Shown here in pieces: positions 42,463-51,419 of a DNA stretch of 53,041 bases. The first letter of the stretch is position 1. Every line of letters begins with the position of its first letter. Source of the DNA: an uncultured Prevotellaceae bacterium (GTDB lineage: Bacteria; Bacteroidota; Bacteroidia; Bacteroidales; Bacteroidaceae). A program made the position numbers and the translations under genes. The stretch spans positions 1 to 53,041 of the forward strand of contig CACXXD010000007.1 of NCBI GenBank assembly GCA_902771445.1. The letters are read 5' to 3'. The notes under the pieces were generated by a model. It saw nothing but the letters and a program-made list of their open reading frames with translations. It had not been told where the DNA came from and made no database searches.

Positions 42463-42879
42463 TCACAAACTGTAATCGATAAGAGCCAGGGCGTCGGCCA
42501 CTTTCTCCACGCCGTCTTGCAGCGGGCCGCTCACCATTCCTTTCAGCATGAAGGGTATGTCGGCCTGCACCGTGACCTTCATCTTCGACGTAGTCTCTGT
42601 GACGGGGAGCACCTGAATCCAGAGGTTGAAGGGTACGGGCGAATCGACACTCTCGAACTTGACGCACTTGGGCTCATCACGGTCGATGATGTGCAGGGTG
42701 ATCTTGCCCACAGGGTCGATGCTGATCGACACATTGTCACTGTCGAACGAGAAGTCCTTCAGCTTGTCCTCAGGCACGCGGTCGCGCACACGCTCCAGAT
42801 TGTTCAGATCGCTCAGATTCTTATAGACGGCCTCCTGAGCGTAAGGCACTTGCTTGATGCTGCTTTCAAATTTTGTCAT
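42463..42879 (-). CDS. SRPBCC (START-like) family protein
   Basis: 138 residues from ATG 42879 (MTKFESSIKQVPYAQEAVYKN); the frame is open to 42915, but the extra 12 residues look spurious. The pattern of a polyketide-cyclase/START-like helix-grip fold is seen: an N-terminal strand, short helices, SISIDPVGKITLHI, ESVDSPVPFNLWIQ, and a long C-terminal helix (GPLQDGVEKVADALAL). Such folds bind hydrophobic ligands; no ligand can be named. It lies between pyrE and argH on the same strand, 97 nt after pyrE. Confidence 0.8.
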   Translation of the reverse strand: MTKFESSIKQVPYAQEAVYKNLSDLNNLERVRDRVPEDKLKDFSFDSDNVSISIDPVGKITLHIIDRDEPKCVKFESVDSPVPFNLWIQVLPVTETTSKMKVTVQADIPFMLKGMVSGPLQDGVEKVADALALIDYSL

Positions 42880-42895
42880 GATAGTAAGGGACTGG

Positions 42896-42970
42896 GGTCT
42901 GGACAAGCGAAGCACCAGACCGTAATAGTTGATATTCTGCTTGAGGGAGCCTGCGCTTGTTCGGGCTCCC
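42896..42970. repeat. Two hairpins between pyrE and the SRPBCC gene
   Basis: GGTCTGG (42896-42902) pairs with CCAGACC (42915-42921), and GGGAGCC (42945-42951) with GGCTCCC (42964-42970). Both are in the gap after pyrE and may slow or end part of the transcription. Confidence 0.5.
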
Positions 42971-42976
42971 CTGCCC

Positions 42977-43618
42977 TTAACGCTGAGGGCCAGCCCACTC
43001 AGCCGGGTTCTTTCGCCACTCAGCCAGCACGGCCTTGTCCTGCTCGCTGATGTAACCCGTCTCGGCGGCCTGCTCCAGCACGGCGTTGTAGTCGCTCAGG
43101 GTGATCAGGCGCACACCAGCCTCACGGAAGGCTTCTTCGGCCACAGGGAATCCGTAGGTGAACGAGGCCACCATGCCGACAACCTCCACTCCGTACTCGC
43201 GCAGGGCGGCAACGGCCTTCAGCGACGATCCGCCAGTAGAGATCAGGTCTTCGACGACCACCACCTTGGCTCCCTTCTTCAACTCGCCTTCCACCTGGTT
43301 GCCCATGCCGTGGTCTTTCGGCTTCGGACGCACGTAGGCGTATGACAATCCCAGCTGGTCGGCCACCAATGCGCCTTGGGCAATGGCACCCGTGGCCACT
43401 CCGGCTACGGCCTCGGCCTCGGGGAACTCGCTCTGAATGAGATGGCACAGCTCGAGCTTGACGAACGAGCGCACTTCGGGGAACGAAAGGGTCTTGCGAT
43501 TGTCGGTATAGATGGGCGACTTCCAGCCGCTGGCCCATGTAAACGGATCACTGGGTTGCAACTTGATGGCTTTGACATCCATCAGTTTCTGAGCAAAAAG
43601 CTTTTTAATAGAATTCAT
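42977..43618 (-). CDS. pyrE: Orotate phosphoribosyltransferase
   Basis: Makes orotidine 5'-phosphate from orotate and PRPP in pyrimidine synthesis. 213 residues from ATG 43618 (MNSIKKLFAQKLMD); an upstream in-frame extension to 43645 has no support. PRPP-binding loop VVVVEDLISTGGSS near residue 120, AGVATGAIAQGALVADQL, and YVRPKPKDHGMGNQVEG (flexible catalytic loop). A TATATTTG box on the minus strand (complement of 43643-43650) suggests a promoter, with a poor -33 box. Confidence 0.94.
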   Translation of the reverse strand: MNSIKKLFAQKLMDVKAIKLQPSDPFTWASGWKSPIYTDNRKTLSFPEVRSFVKLELCHLIQSEFPEAEAVAGVATGAIAQGALVADQLGLSYAYVRPKPKDHGMGNQVEGELKKGAKVVVVEDLISTGGSSLKAVAALREYGVEVVGMVASFTYGFPVAEEAFREAGVRLITLSDYNAVLEQAAETGYISEQDKAVLAEWRKNPAEWAGPQR

Positions 43619-43645
43619 ATCTTTGCAATTAAAAACTTGGTGCAA

Positions 43646-43913
43646 ATATACGCAAATTTTATTGATTTATATATAAAACACCCAAAGAATTTGTAGTTTT
43701 TAATTGGCTTCACCTCACACTGCCCGTCCTCAGTTCGCTGTCGAGGAAACTGTAGACATAGCGAGGACTCTGATATCACTTTGCTCTTACCTTTTATATA
43801 TTATTCGAAAATGCCAAAATTGTCCTGTGTTGTATTCATCAAGGCCAGTTCTTTGGTGAGACGTTCCATGTGGACACTTTCGACAAAGGACTGCACATTC
43901 CGCCAGATCAGCT
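43646..43913. other. Gap between pyrE and comF
   Basis: Holds the pyrE promoter region. On the minus strand after comF, a frame with the stretch MERLTKELALMNTTQD and stop at 43803-43801 looks somewhat protein-like but has no start context and no known domain. It may be a remnant or a chance frame; not called as a gene. Confidence 0.4.
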
Positions 43914-44612
43914 TCACGACTTGGTGAAACCTAAGGTCAGGAAACTGAGGCGGACACCACTGATCTGACGAAGCTGCTGGCCGCATGCCAACAGGGTGCT
44001 GCCTGTGGTGACAACATCGTCGAGCAACAAAAGATGACGGTCCGAAAGATCAGCTGCATCGGTGAGGACAAACGAGTGGCTGACATTCTCGCGCCGCTCG
44101 AAAGCGTTCAGGTGGGTCTGACTGCCCTGAAAGGTGGTGCGGACTAATACATTATTATATATAGGGAGGCCCGTGACGCGACTGACGCCCTGGGCTATCA
44201 GCTCGCACTGGTTGTAGCCGCGCTGTCGACAACGGTCGGCGGACAGCGGTACAGGCACTATGCCGTCGATGCCCTCGAAAAAGCCCTCGGTCGTCAGGCG
44301 CTCGGCCACCAGACAGCCCATCGCCTCAGCCAGATCGGGACGGTCGAAATACTTGATGGCATGCAGCAAGTGGGCAACCTCTGTATTTGGCTCATAGTAG
44401 AAAAGGGCAGCAGCCCGTTCTGTGGGAAGTAGCCCCCAGAAGAGCCGCGCCATAGGATTGTCGTAAACATCGTGGGAGAAATGGGTCAGAGGGACATGCA
44501 ACTGGCACACCGCACAGAAGACAGACTCTTCGGCTGACAGGCGACGGCCACATCCTGCGCATCGACGAGGGGCAAAGAGGTCGAACAGCTTAGTCCAGAA
44601 ACTTGTCTTCAT
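43914..44612 (-). CDS. comF: ComF family phosphoribosyltransferase-like protein
   Basis: 232 residues. A zinc-finger start (CAGCGRRLSAEESVFCAVC) and a C-terminal PRPP-binding loop (LLLLDDVVTTGSTLLACG) define the ComF family, linked in other bacteria to DNA uptake. The normal length is seen, and the frame is intact. It overlaps recX by 23 nt and is translated after it on the minus strand. A competence role here is an inference; the HhH ComEA-like gene and the broken yifB/comM gene are elsewhere in the window. Confidence 0.88.
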   Translation of the reverse strand: MKTSFWTKLFDLFAPRRCAGCGRRLSAEESVFCAVCQLHVPLTHFSHDVYDNPMARLFWGLLPTERAAALFYYEPNTEVAHLLHAIKYFDRPDLAEAMGCLVAERLTTEGFFEGIDGIVPVPLSADRCRQRGYNQCELIAQGVSRVTGLPIYNNVLVRTTFQGSQTHLNAFERRENVSHSFVLTDAADLSDRHLLLLDDVVTTGSTLLACGQQLRQISGVRLSFLTLGFTKS

Positions 44613-45093
44613 CGTCGGCTACATCCATGCACTTGCGAATGACATCCATCGTGAAGCCGCGCCCCAAGGCCCACTTCATGAGCTTCAGGTTCAGCTCGTA
44701 GTCGCTGCGGGCCTTGGTCGACTTGCGCTTCTGTTGCAGCATGGGCTTCAGCTGTTCCACATAGTCGTGGTCGTCGACCTCATCGAGTAGAGCACGCGTC
44801 GTACCGTCGTCGATATGCTTCAGTCGCAAGGCCTGCTCAATCTTGCGACGGCCCCACTGGTTGTAGGCCATCTTGTCGTGGATGAAAGCACGCGCATAGC
44901 GCTCATCGTCCACATAACGCTCGCCCACCAGACGAGCCATGACACGGGCCTGCGCTTCCTCGTCAATGTTCCACTGGCGCATCTTCTCCAGCATGTCGTG
45001 CTGACAGTGCTCGCCTCGGGCGCAGAGTGCCGACAGCGACTGAAAGGCTTCTTGCTCCGTCTTTTGTCTGACTGGCTTTTTCTTATATTCCAT
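44590..45093 (-). CDS. recX: Regulatory protein RecX
   Basis: 167 residues of helical repeats. RecX binds RecA filaments and limits them. Visible family patterns: ERYVDDERYARAFIHDKM, YNQWGRRKIEQALRLKHID and FTMDVIRKCMD. Usual length for the small RecX form. It lies between prmC and comF on the same strand; the 90-nt gap to prmC contains the perfect palindrome at 45118-45177, so translation coupling to prmC is unlikely while coupling to comF (23-nt overlap) is likely. Confidence 0.9.
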   Translation of the reverse strand: MEYKKKPVRQKTEQEAFQSLSALCARGEHCQHDMLEKMRQWNIDEEAQARVMARLVGERYVDDERYARAFIHDKMAYNQWGRRKIEQALRLKHIDDGTTRALLDEVDDHDYVEQLKPMLQQKRKSTKARSDYELNLKLMKWALGRGFTMDVIRKCMDVADDEDKFLD

Positions 45094-45117
45094 ACTATAT
45101 ATAAGGATGTTTTTGGA

Positions 45118-45177
45118 TTACAGCCCCCACCCCTTGCCCCTCCCCTTGATGGGAGGGGCAAGGGGTGGGGGCTGTAA
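45118..45177. repeat. Perfect G/C-rich palindrome between prmC and recX
   Basis: 27-base arms (45118-45144 and 45151-45177) are perfectly complementary with loop CTTGAT. Cores are CCCCACCCCTTGCCCC and GGGGCAAGGGGTGGGG; the plus-strand right arm has four G-runs in quadruplex spacing. It is the cleanest member of the family also at 645-717 and 5123-5196. It would form a very stable stem in the prmC-recX transcript. Confidence 0.9.
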
Positions 45178-45184
45178 CTCCTAT

Positions 45185-46042
45185 TCATAAAAAATCATTC
45201 AAATTGTATCGGCTCGCCCTGACAAACCTTGTTTTGCCAAACTGGTCGTCTTTCAGAGTAACATCGCGGAATCCGAGAGCGTGAAGTGAATCTTTCAGCT
45301 CAGCAGCAAAACGAGGGTTGATCTCAAAAAAAAGCCGACCACCCTCGCGAAGGGCCGTCTGGGCATAGCGGGCAATGCACAAATAGAATCGCAACGGATC
45401 GTCGTCGGGAACAAAGAGGGCTATCCCCGGCTCGTAGTCGAGCACATGCGACTCTATGTCCTTGGCCTCGCTGTCACAGATATAGGGTGGATTGCTCACA
45501 ATGACATCCCACTGCCCGGCATCGGCTCCACTGCCAACCGCCAGCATGTCGCGCTGTTCGAAGCAGACCTCCACCCCCAACCGACGCGCATTCTCCTGCG
45601 CAATGCCAAGGGCAACGGTCGACACATCCCATGCCGTGACCTTCGCTTCGGGCCAGTCCGCCGCCAGCGTACAAGCTATGCATCCGCTGCCCGTACCGAT
45701 GTCAAGCACGCTGGTTCCTGCGCTCGCCTCGCTCTCTTCTGCCCATTGGCACAGCTCGTAGGTCTCCGGTCGTGGAATCAGCACGCCCGGGGCTACATGA
45801 AACTGCCGAGGACCGAAGTCGGCCAGTCCCGTCACATACTGCACCGGCTCACCTTCGGTCAGCCGTTTCATCATGATTCGCAAACGCTCTTGCCCGGCAA
45901 CAGGCAGTCGCTCGACCGCCCCGCACACAATATCGGTCATAGACAGCGAGAAACACGTTTCCAAAACGTAGCGCACCACGGCACGGGCCTCGCCCGCATC
46001 GTAATGCCCCAGCAGCTCGTGCCACAGCTCTTCGTATTTCAT
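45185..46042 (-). CDS. prmC: Release factor N5-glutamine methyltransferase
   Basis: Methylates the GGQ glutamine of peptide release factors, using S-adenosylmethionine. 285 residues from ATG 46042 (MKYEELWHELLGHYD); an upstream in-frame extension to 46072 has little support. Motifs: SAM-binding VLDIGTGSGCIACTLA, substrate-binding VSNPPYI, and the N-terminal domain with VQYVTGLADFGPRQFHV and RPETYELCQW. A TACTTTTG box on the minus strand (complement of 46070-46077) is a possible -7 element. First gene of the prmC-recX-comF group. Confidence 0.94.
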   Translation of the reverse strand: MKYEELWHELLGHYDAGEARAVVRYVLETCFSLSMTDIVCGAVERLPVAGQERLRIMMKRLTEGEPVQYVTGLADFGPRQFHVAPGVLIPRPETYELCQWAEESEASAGTSVLDIGTGSGCIACTLAADWPEAKVTAWDVSTVALGIAQENARRLGVEVCFEQRDMLAVGSGADAGQWDVIVSNPPYICDSEAKDIESHVLDYEPGIALFVPDDDPLRFYLCIARYAQTALREGGRLFFEINPRFAAELKDSLHALGFRDVTLKDDQFGKTRFVRASRYNLNDFL

Positions 46043-46232
46043 TTTTTGCCCAATTTTTGTTAGCAACAGCAAAAGTACACAAAAAGGCTGGAATGGCCAT
46101 CATTCTTTCAGAAGATTAACCTTTCTTTCCACATCATTATCCTTATTCTAACTACAACAGAATGACAAAACAATTTAACTGCCATTTTGCAGAAAGTTAT
46201 TGGCTCTCGATGTATAAAAAAATTCCCATATC

Positions 46233-46264
46233 TTTCGTTATTTTATTTTTTTTGTTTACCTTTG
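46233..46264 (+). promoter_or_regulatory. Promoter of the AraC-family gene
   Basis: TTTC (46233-46236, 3 of 4 to TTTG), 20-bp spacer, TACCTTTG (46257-46264). A start near 46270 gives a leader of about 70 nt before ATG 46342. Confidence 0.65.
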
Positions 46265-46341
46265 CACCACATTATAGCTAAAAAAGATTTTTGCATCGCA
46301 CCCTGTTACGACCTAAATCGATTATTCAGACTATTACTCTT

Positions 46342-47217
46342 ATGGATAGGAATATACTTGAAACAAATTTCGAAAAAGCAAAAAAATGGAAAGGATGTGT
46401 ATATGTAGGCAGTGATCTAATGATGTTAGATCAGCTTACGGGTGCGTCTTTTCCCACGGATTCGCGCCGCATGAACTTCATCTTGATTGGCCTATGCACA
46501 AAAGGCACAGTGCGATTCCGAATGGACACCCAACTGCAAGAACTGAAGGCCGGCTGCATGGTGGTCATATCAGAACATCACGTGATTGACGGCTATGAGG
46601 CATCGCCCGACCTGGAGGGCTTGTGCTTCATGGTGTCGATGGCATTCTACAACGAGGTGATCCACAACGTAAGCGACGTATCGGCATTGTTCCTGTTTGC
46701 TCATAACCACCCCATCTTCCCTCTCTCTGAGCGCGACCAGAAGGTGTTCAACGACTACTTCTACGTGATCAAGAAGAAGATTTGCGAAGAAGGCAACCGT
46801 TTCCGCCGCAATCTGGTGCGCACACTGATGCTCGCCATGTTCTATGACCTGAGCAACCTGGTCTACCACTTCCAGCAGTCATCCAGTCATCGCCAGACAC
46901 GCGCCGACGTCATCTTCACCCAGTTCATACACATGGTGGAAGAGCACTGCAAGCACGAGCGACGCGTCAGCTGGTATGCCAAGCAGCTCAGCATCACGCC
47001 GAAATACCTGTCGGAAATGGTGAAGCACGTCAGCAAGCGCACGCCCAACGAATGGATAGACAACTACGTGACACTCGAACTGCGCATCATGCTGAAGAAT
47101 TCGACCAAGAACATTAAAACGATAGCAAAGGAGATGAACTTCCCCAACCAGTCGTTCCTTGGCAAATATTTCAAGGAACATGTGGGCATGAGTCCTTCGG
47201 ACTATCGGAAATCCTGA
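46342..47217 (+). CDS. AraC family transcriptional regulator
   Basis: 291 residues from ATG 46342 (MDRNILETNFEKAKKW); a TTG-started frame from 46291 is less likely. The N-terminal half (about 1-170) is a cupin-like sensor (MNFILIGLCTKGTVRFRM, then MVVISEHHV); the C-terminal AraC helix-turn-helix pair (about 190-290) shows VSWYAKQLSITPKYLSEMVKH and NFPNQSFLGKYFKEHVGMSPSDYRK. It is a single-component regulator with no obvious target in the window, though the minus-strand genes downstream converge with it (HhH gene stop 12 nt after its own). The ligand is unknown. Confidence 0.9.
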   Translation: MDRNILETNFEKAKKWKGCVYVGSDLMMLDQLTGASFPTDSRRMNFILIGLCTKGTVRFRMDTQLQELKAGCMVVISEHHVIDGYEASPDLEGLCFMVSMAFYNEVIHNVSDVSALFLFAHNHPIFPLSERDQKVFNDYFYVIKKKICEEGNRFRRNLVRTLMLAMFYDLSNLVYHFQQSSSHRQTRADVIFTQFIHMVEEHCKHERRVSWYAKQLSITPKYLSEMVKHVSKRTPNEWIDNYVTLELRIMLKNSTKNIKTIAKEMNFPNQSFLGKYFKEHVGMSPSDYRKS

Positions 47218-47229
47218 ATCAACGACTTT

Positions 47230-48123
47230 TCAGAACGTTACATAAGGAGCCAGACGCTGACGAGCCTCCGACGAGAAATCATGCAGGAACTGCAAATCGT
47301 CGAGACTCGTCAGCTTTCCGTTTTGCCGACGATAGTCAACGATGGCTCGCGCCTGATAGTAATTGATGTAGGGATGGCGCTTCAGCTCGTTGAGCGACAA
47401 GCGGTTCAGGTTCAGCCTGCGCGGTTCGGCATCGGGACTAATGGTGAAGTATTTCTTTGCCTCGGAGGGGAAGCCTTCTATCTCATCGAGCTGGTCGACA
47501 CTGACGTAGCCGCCCAGCCAATCGCGATACCTCACAATCTCACGGGCAAAGTACAGACCGATGCCAGGCACACGGCGCAGTTGGGCGGTGTCGGCCAAGG
47601 AGAGGTCGATTGTGGTGCCTTCGGTCAGTTTTCTAGGATAAAGCAGCGTGTCGCGCTCCATGCGCTCTTTCTTCACCAACAACGAGGCTGGCTGGTAGTC
47701 GGCAGAGATGGTGATGTAGGGTTCCAACTCGCGATACTCCTTCTGCGTCAGCCCATACAACTGAGCAAAATCTTCTTTTCGACGATAGATGCCGCCCGCT
47801 GCCCTGAACTTATAGATGTTGCGCACTTGCCAGCGCTGTAAGCCCAGTCGCAACAGCTGAGTGGAGTCGGCTGTGTTGGGATCGAACCGGAACCGCTCAA
47901 CATGGCGCTCTGGCAGTTCGTCGGCTGGATCGACAAAGATGGACTGCACGGATTTCGTTTGCCGAGGGATGCTGTCTGTGGATGCCTGACTCATCGGAAC
48001 GGGCTCGTCCGTCAACTGTTCAATCAGCACGATGCCGCTCAATGCCAGCGCTGCCAAAAATAAAAGGGTCAGCAGCACCTGACGGTCTGACTTATGCAAA
48101 AGGAAGAACTCGCGCAACTGCAT
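47230..48123 (-). CDS. Helix-hairpin-helix membrane protein, ComEA-like
   Basis: 297 residues. One membrane segment near 16-34, a linker, then repeated helix-hairpin-helix motifs, including LRRVPGIGLYFAREIVRYRD near 185 and others near 80-130 (FRFDPNTADSTQLLRLGL) and 235-295 (RLNLNRLSLNELKRHPYIN). Such repeats bind DNA without sequence specificity; in competent bacteria ComEA does this outside the inner membrane. The type with repeated motifs is common in Bacteroidota. The start lies 3 nt after the upstream symporter stop, so it is cotranscribed with both symporters. Confidence 0.85.
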   Translation of the reverse strand: MQLREFFLLHKSDRQVLLTLLFLAALALSGIVLIEQLTDEPVPMSQASTDSIPRQTKSVQSIFVDPADELPERHVERFRFDPNTADSTQLLRLGLQRWQVRNIYKFRAAGGIYRRKEDFAQLYGLTQKEYRELEPYITISADYQPASLLVKKERMERDTLLYPRKLTEGTTIDLSLADTAQLRRVPGIGLYFAREIVRYRDWLGGYVSVDQLDEIEGFPSEAKKYFTISPDAEPRRLNLNRLSLNELKRHPYINYYQARAIVDYRRQNGKLTSLDDLQFLHDFSSEARQRLAPYVTF

Positions 48124-48126
48124 AAA

Positions 48127-49488
48127 TCAGACTAACCCAAACTGATGGAGGAAAATGAGCAGTATGCAGAGCGGAACGATGAACCGAACGGCAAACTGAT
48201 AGGCCCGGAAAAAGCTGGTGGACACGGTGCCGTGATTCGTAAACTCGTCGTGCAGCAACTGCTGGTCGACGAACCATCCTACAAACAAACTGGTGAGGAA
48301 TGCGCCCAAGGGCAACATGATCTGAGCGGTGATGAAGTCGAAGAAGTCGAGCAGCGAGAGGCCGAACAGCTGAAGTCCGGGCATGGCTCCCACGCTGAGC
48401 GAACAGCCGATGGACAGCAACGAACAGACAACGGTGAAGACACAGGCCGACTGGTGACGGGACAGGTGCAGCTCTTCGTTGCAGAAGACGGTGCCTATCT
48501 CGTGCATAGAGATGGTTGAGGTGAGAGCCGCAAACACCAGCAGGGCATAGAACAGAATGCTGACGACATAGCCCACGACGGGCATCGCGCCAAAGGCCTG
48601 ACGAAACACGTTGGGCAAGGTGATAAAGATGAGCGAAGGGCCACTGTCGGGCTCCACGCCCACGGAGAAGGCGGCAGGGAAAATCATGAGTCCGGCCAGA
48701 ATAGCTATCATCGTGTCGAGCAAGGCAATCTGTCCGGCAGAGCGCAACAGGTTGGTGTCGCGTCCGAAATAACTGGCATATGTACACAGACAGGCCGTAC
48801 CCAAGGAGAGGGAGAAGAAGGCCTGGCCGAGGGCCTCGAGCAGTACGCTCCGACTGACCATCGAGAAGTCGGGCTTCAGAAGAAACTCTATGCCGGCACT
48901 GGCACCTGGCAGCGAACAGGATGCAATGACAATGATGACAAGCAGCAGCATGAGCAGCGGCATGAGCAACTTTGAGGCCCGCTCGATGCCTCGCTGCACA
49001 CCTCGCACCACCACCAGATGGGTAATGAGAATGAAGGCAATAGCCCACAGACAAGGTTTCAGCGAATCGGACGAAATGGTGCGGAAATAGTTGAGCACAT
49101 AGTCGGCATCGCCGTTCAGGCGTCCCAACACCGAGGCAAACAGGTATTGCAGGCACCAGCCGGCCACAACGGCATAGAAGCCAAGGATAATGACCGAAGT
49201 GAGAATGCCCAGATAGCCCACCAGCTGCCACAGTCGCTGTCCTGAGATATGATGGTAGGCACGTGCGGCATTCGACTGTGAGTGTCGGCCAATGATGAAC
49301 TCGCTCACCATCCCGGGTATGCCTAACAGAAGTACGCAGGCAAAGTAAAGCAAGATGAAAGCTGCACCGCCGTTATGGCCTGCCATAAACGGAAAACGCC
49401 AAACGTTGCCCAGTCCCACAGCCGAACCGGCTGTGGCCAAGATGATTCCAATCTTGCTGGCAAAGTTTGCGCGTTTAGTTTGTGCCAT
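48127..49488 (-). CDS. Sodium-dependent transporter, NSS family, copy 1
   Basis: 453 residues with around 11-12 membrane segments. N-terminal signature GSAVGLGNVWRFPFMAGHNGGAAF is in line with the LeuT-type sodium and substrate site. Members import amino acids or similar amines with sodium; the substrate cannot be read here. Same length as the neighbouring paralogue (49534-50895) with strong similarity throughout, so a tandem duplication. The stop is 3 nt before the HhH gene. Confidence 0.92.
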   Translation of the reverse strand: MAQTKRANFASKIGIILATAGSAVGLGNVWRFPFMAGHNGGAAFILLYFACVLLLGIPGMVSEFIIGRHSQSNAARAYHHISGQRLWQLVGYLGILTSVIILGFYAVVAGWCLQYLFASVLGRLNGDADYVLNYFRTISSDSLKPCLWAIAFILITHLVVVRGVQRGIERASKLLMPLLMLLLVIIVIASCSLPGASAGIEFLLKPDFSMVSRSVLLEALGQAFFSLSLGTACLCTYASYFGRDTNLLRSAGQIALLDTMIAILAGLMIFPAAFSVGVEPDSGPSLIFITLPNVFRQAFGAMPVVGYVVSILFYALLVFAALTSTISMHEIGTVFCNEELHLSRHQSACVFTVVCSLLSIGCSLSVGAMPGLQLFGLSLLDFFDFITAQIMLPLGAFLTSLFVGWFVDQQLLHDEFTNHGTVSTSFFRAYQFAVRFIVPLCILLIFLHQFGLV

Positions 49489-49533
49489 ACCGATAACTCA
49501 AAAAACTCATGCAGCCAAAGATGCACCTTGAAC

Positions 49534-50895
49534 CTAAATCAAGCCGAACTGATGCAGGAAGATGAAGAGGATGCAGAGCGGACAGATGTATTTGACCAGG
49601 AACAGATAGAGATGGAAGAAGGTGCCTGGCAGGGTACCCCAGTTCGTAAACTCATCGTGCACAACCTTATGGGGTGCAAACCAACCGATGAAGATACAGG
49701 TGAGGAAGCCTACGATGGGCAGGAATATCTGTCCTGTCACGAAGTCGAATATATCGAAAAGCGATTTGCCGAACAGCTGCAGTCCATCATAGCCTCCGAG
49801 CGAGAGCGAACAGAAGGCGCCGATGACGGAGGCCGAACAAATCACCATGAGCGTGGCGGCCTTGCGCGAAATGCGCAGTTCTTCCTGACAGAACGCTGTC
49901 GACACTTCGACCAGCGACATGAGCGAAGTGAGCGCAGCCAGCGACAGCAGGGAGTAGAACACGAGCGAAACGAAATAGCCTACCACAGGCACGCTGCCAA
50001 AGGCTTGGTGGAACACGTTGGGCAGGGTGATGAAGATAAGCGAAGGACCACTGTCGGGACTTACACCCACCGAGAAGGCCGCAGGGAAAATCATGAGTCC
50101 GGCCAGCACTGCCACAACAGAATCGATGACACCTATCTGAACAGCCGACGAGGCCAGGTTGGTGTGCTTCGAGAAATAGCTGGCATACGTACAGATGCAG
50201 CCCATAGCAATGGACAGCGAATAGAACGCCTGTCCGAGGGCCGACAGGAACACCTCGCCATTGATCATCGACCAGTCGGGCCTGAACAGAAACTTGATGC
50301 CCTCCATTGCACCGGGCAGCATGCACGATGCGCCCACAATGATGAGTAATAATATAAATAAGGTGGGCATCAGAACCTTCGAGGCTCGCTCAATGCCATC
50401 GCGAATGCCTTTTGCTACAATGATATAAGTCAGCATCATCATGATGATCAACCAGAACAAAGGCTTCACCGGATGCTGACTGAACGCGAAGAAATAGCTC
50501 TGCACTTCTGCCGGGTCACCATCGAGACGGGAGAGCAACGCTCCCCATATATACTGCAGGCACCAGCCTGACACCACTGCATAATAGCCTGTGATAAGGA
50601 ATCCCGTGAGCACACTCATGATGCCAATAAACGACACCACCTTGCTGTTCGACAACATTCTATAGGCCCGCGCCGTGTTGGTCTGGGCATGTCGGCCAAT
50701 GATAAACTCGCTTATCATGCACGGAATGCCTAACAATAATACACAAAATAAATAGATGAGAATAAAGACGGCACCGCCGTTCTCACCCGTCATATAAGGA
50801 AAGCGCCAAACGTTGCCAAGCCCTACTGCCGAGCCTGCCGTGGCAAGTACGATGCCCATCTTGGTTGCAAAATTACCTCTCTCCATTTCTTCCAT
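49534..50895 (-). CDS. Sodium-dependent transporter, NSS family, copy 2
   Basis: 453 residues, same fold and length as copy 1. Signature GSAVGLGNVWRFPYMTGENGG at about residues 21-41; C-terminal FLHQFGLI mirrors FLHQFGLV of copy 1. It comes first in the transcript (promoter region 50925-50952), then copy 1 after 45 nt and the HhH gene. Divergence in the middle segments suggests different substrates or a heteromeric pair (inference). Confidence 0.92.
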   Translation of the reverse strand: MEEMERGNFATKMGIVLATAGSAVGLGNVWRFPYMTGENGGAVFILIYLFCVLLLGIPCMISEFIIGRHAQTNTARAYRMLSNSKVVSFIGIMSVLTGFLITGYYAVVSGWCLQYIWGALLSRLDGDPAEVQSYFFAFSQHPVKPLFWLIIMMMLTYIIVAKGIRDGIERASKVLMPTLFILLLIIVGASCMLPGAMEGIKFLFRPDWSMINGEVFLSALGQAFYSLSIAMGCICTYASYFSKHTNLASSAVQIGVIDSVVAVLAGLMIFPAAFSVGVSPDSGPSLIFITLPNVFHQAFGSVPVVGYFVSLVFYSLLSLAALTSLMSLVEVSTAFCQEELRISRKAATLMVICSASVIGAFCSLSLGGYDGLQLFGKSLFDIFDFVTGQIFLPIVGFLTCIFIGWFAPHKVVHDEFTNWGTLPGTFFHLYLFLVKYICPLCILFIFLHQFGLI

Positions 50896-50921
50896 CTTTT
50901 TACTCTTTCTATAAGAAACGC

Positions 50922-50952
50922 TTGCAAAAGTATAAAAATATTCTTACTTTTG
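50922..50952. promoter_or_regulatory. Divergent promoter region for the VanZ gene and the symporters
   Basis: Plus strand: TTG (50922-50924), 20-bp spacer, TACTTTTG (50945-50952), about 45 nt before ATG 51000. Minus strand: TACTTTTG (complement of 50925-50932), 30 nt before the symporter ATG at 50895; its -33 box is poor. The two -7 boxes are 12 bp apart and the promoters overlap. Confidence 0.6.
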
Positions 50953-50999
50953 CATCAAAATTGATAGTAAAGATAAAAAAAAGTGTAATTTTTTGATAT

Positions 51000-51410
51000 A
51001 TGGCCGACACAATAAGAACTTTTGCCAGAAAATACCCATTTTCTATCATCTGCATCCTTACCATTTGGTATCTTTCCATCTGGTTCATACCACCACACAC
51101 ACCGCTCGATTCTGTTCAGTTCATGGACAAATGGACGCATTTCATCATGTATGGCGGCACCTGTACGGTCATCTGGTGGGAATACCTGCGCTGCCACAAG
51201 CAGCCGCAATGGGGCAAGCTCCTGCTGCTGGGATGGCTGGCACCCATCGTGATGAGCGGATGCCTGGAGCTCATTCAGGAGTACTGCACCACCAATCGGG
51301 CGGGCGAATGGCTCGACTTGGCTGCAAACTCCACAGGCTGCACCATAGGCAATCTGCTGGGAATGATTTACTATGCGGCAAAAAAACGATCATCAACGAA
51401 CGACAACTAA
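51000..51410 (+). CDS. VanZ family membrane protein
   Basis: 136 residues with about four membrane segments. VanZ-type patterns: DKWTHFIMYGGTCTVIWWE and LELIQEYCTTNRAGEWLDLAAN with the conserved acidic and Arg residues. Some VanZ proteins give low-level teicoplanin tolerance; most are uncharacterised, and no van genes are here. The stop is 9 nt before the yifB/comM frame, so both are probably on one transcript. Confidence 0.8.
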   Translation: MADTIRTFARKYPFSIICILTIWYLSIWFIPPHTPLDSVQFMDKWTHFIMYGGTCTVIWWEYLRCHKQPQWGKLLLLGWLAPIVMSGCLELIQEYCTTNRAGEWLDLAANSTGCTIGNLLGMIYYAAKKRSSTNDN

Positions 51411-51419
51411 AACAGTATT

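Noticed and set aside
43801..43986. Short minus-strand frame after comF
   Set aside because: Starts inside comF in another frame; the tail looks slightly protein-like but there is no domain and ComF is already full length.
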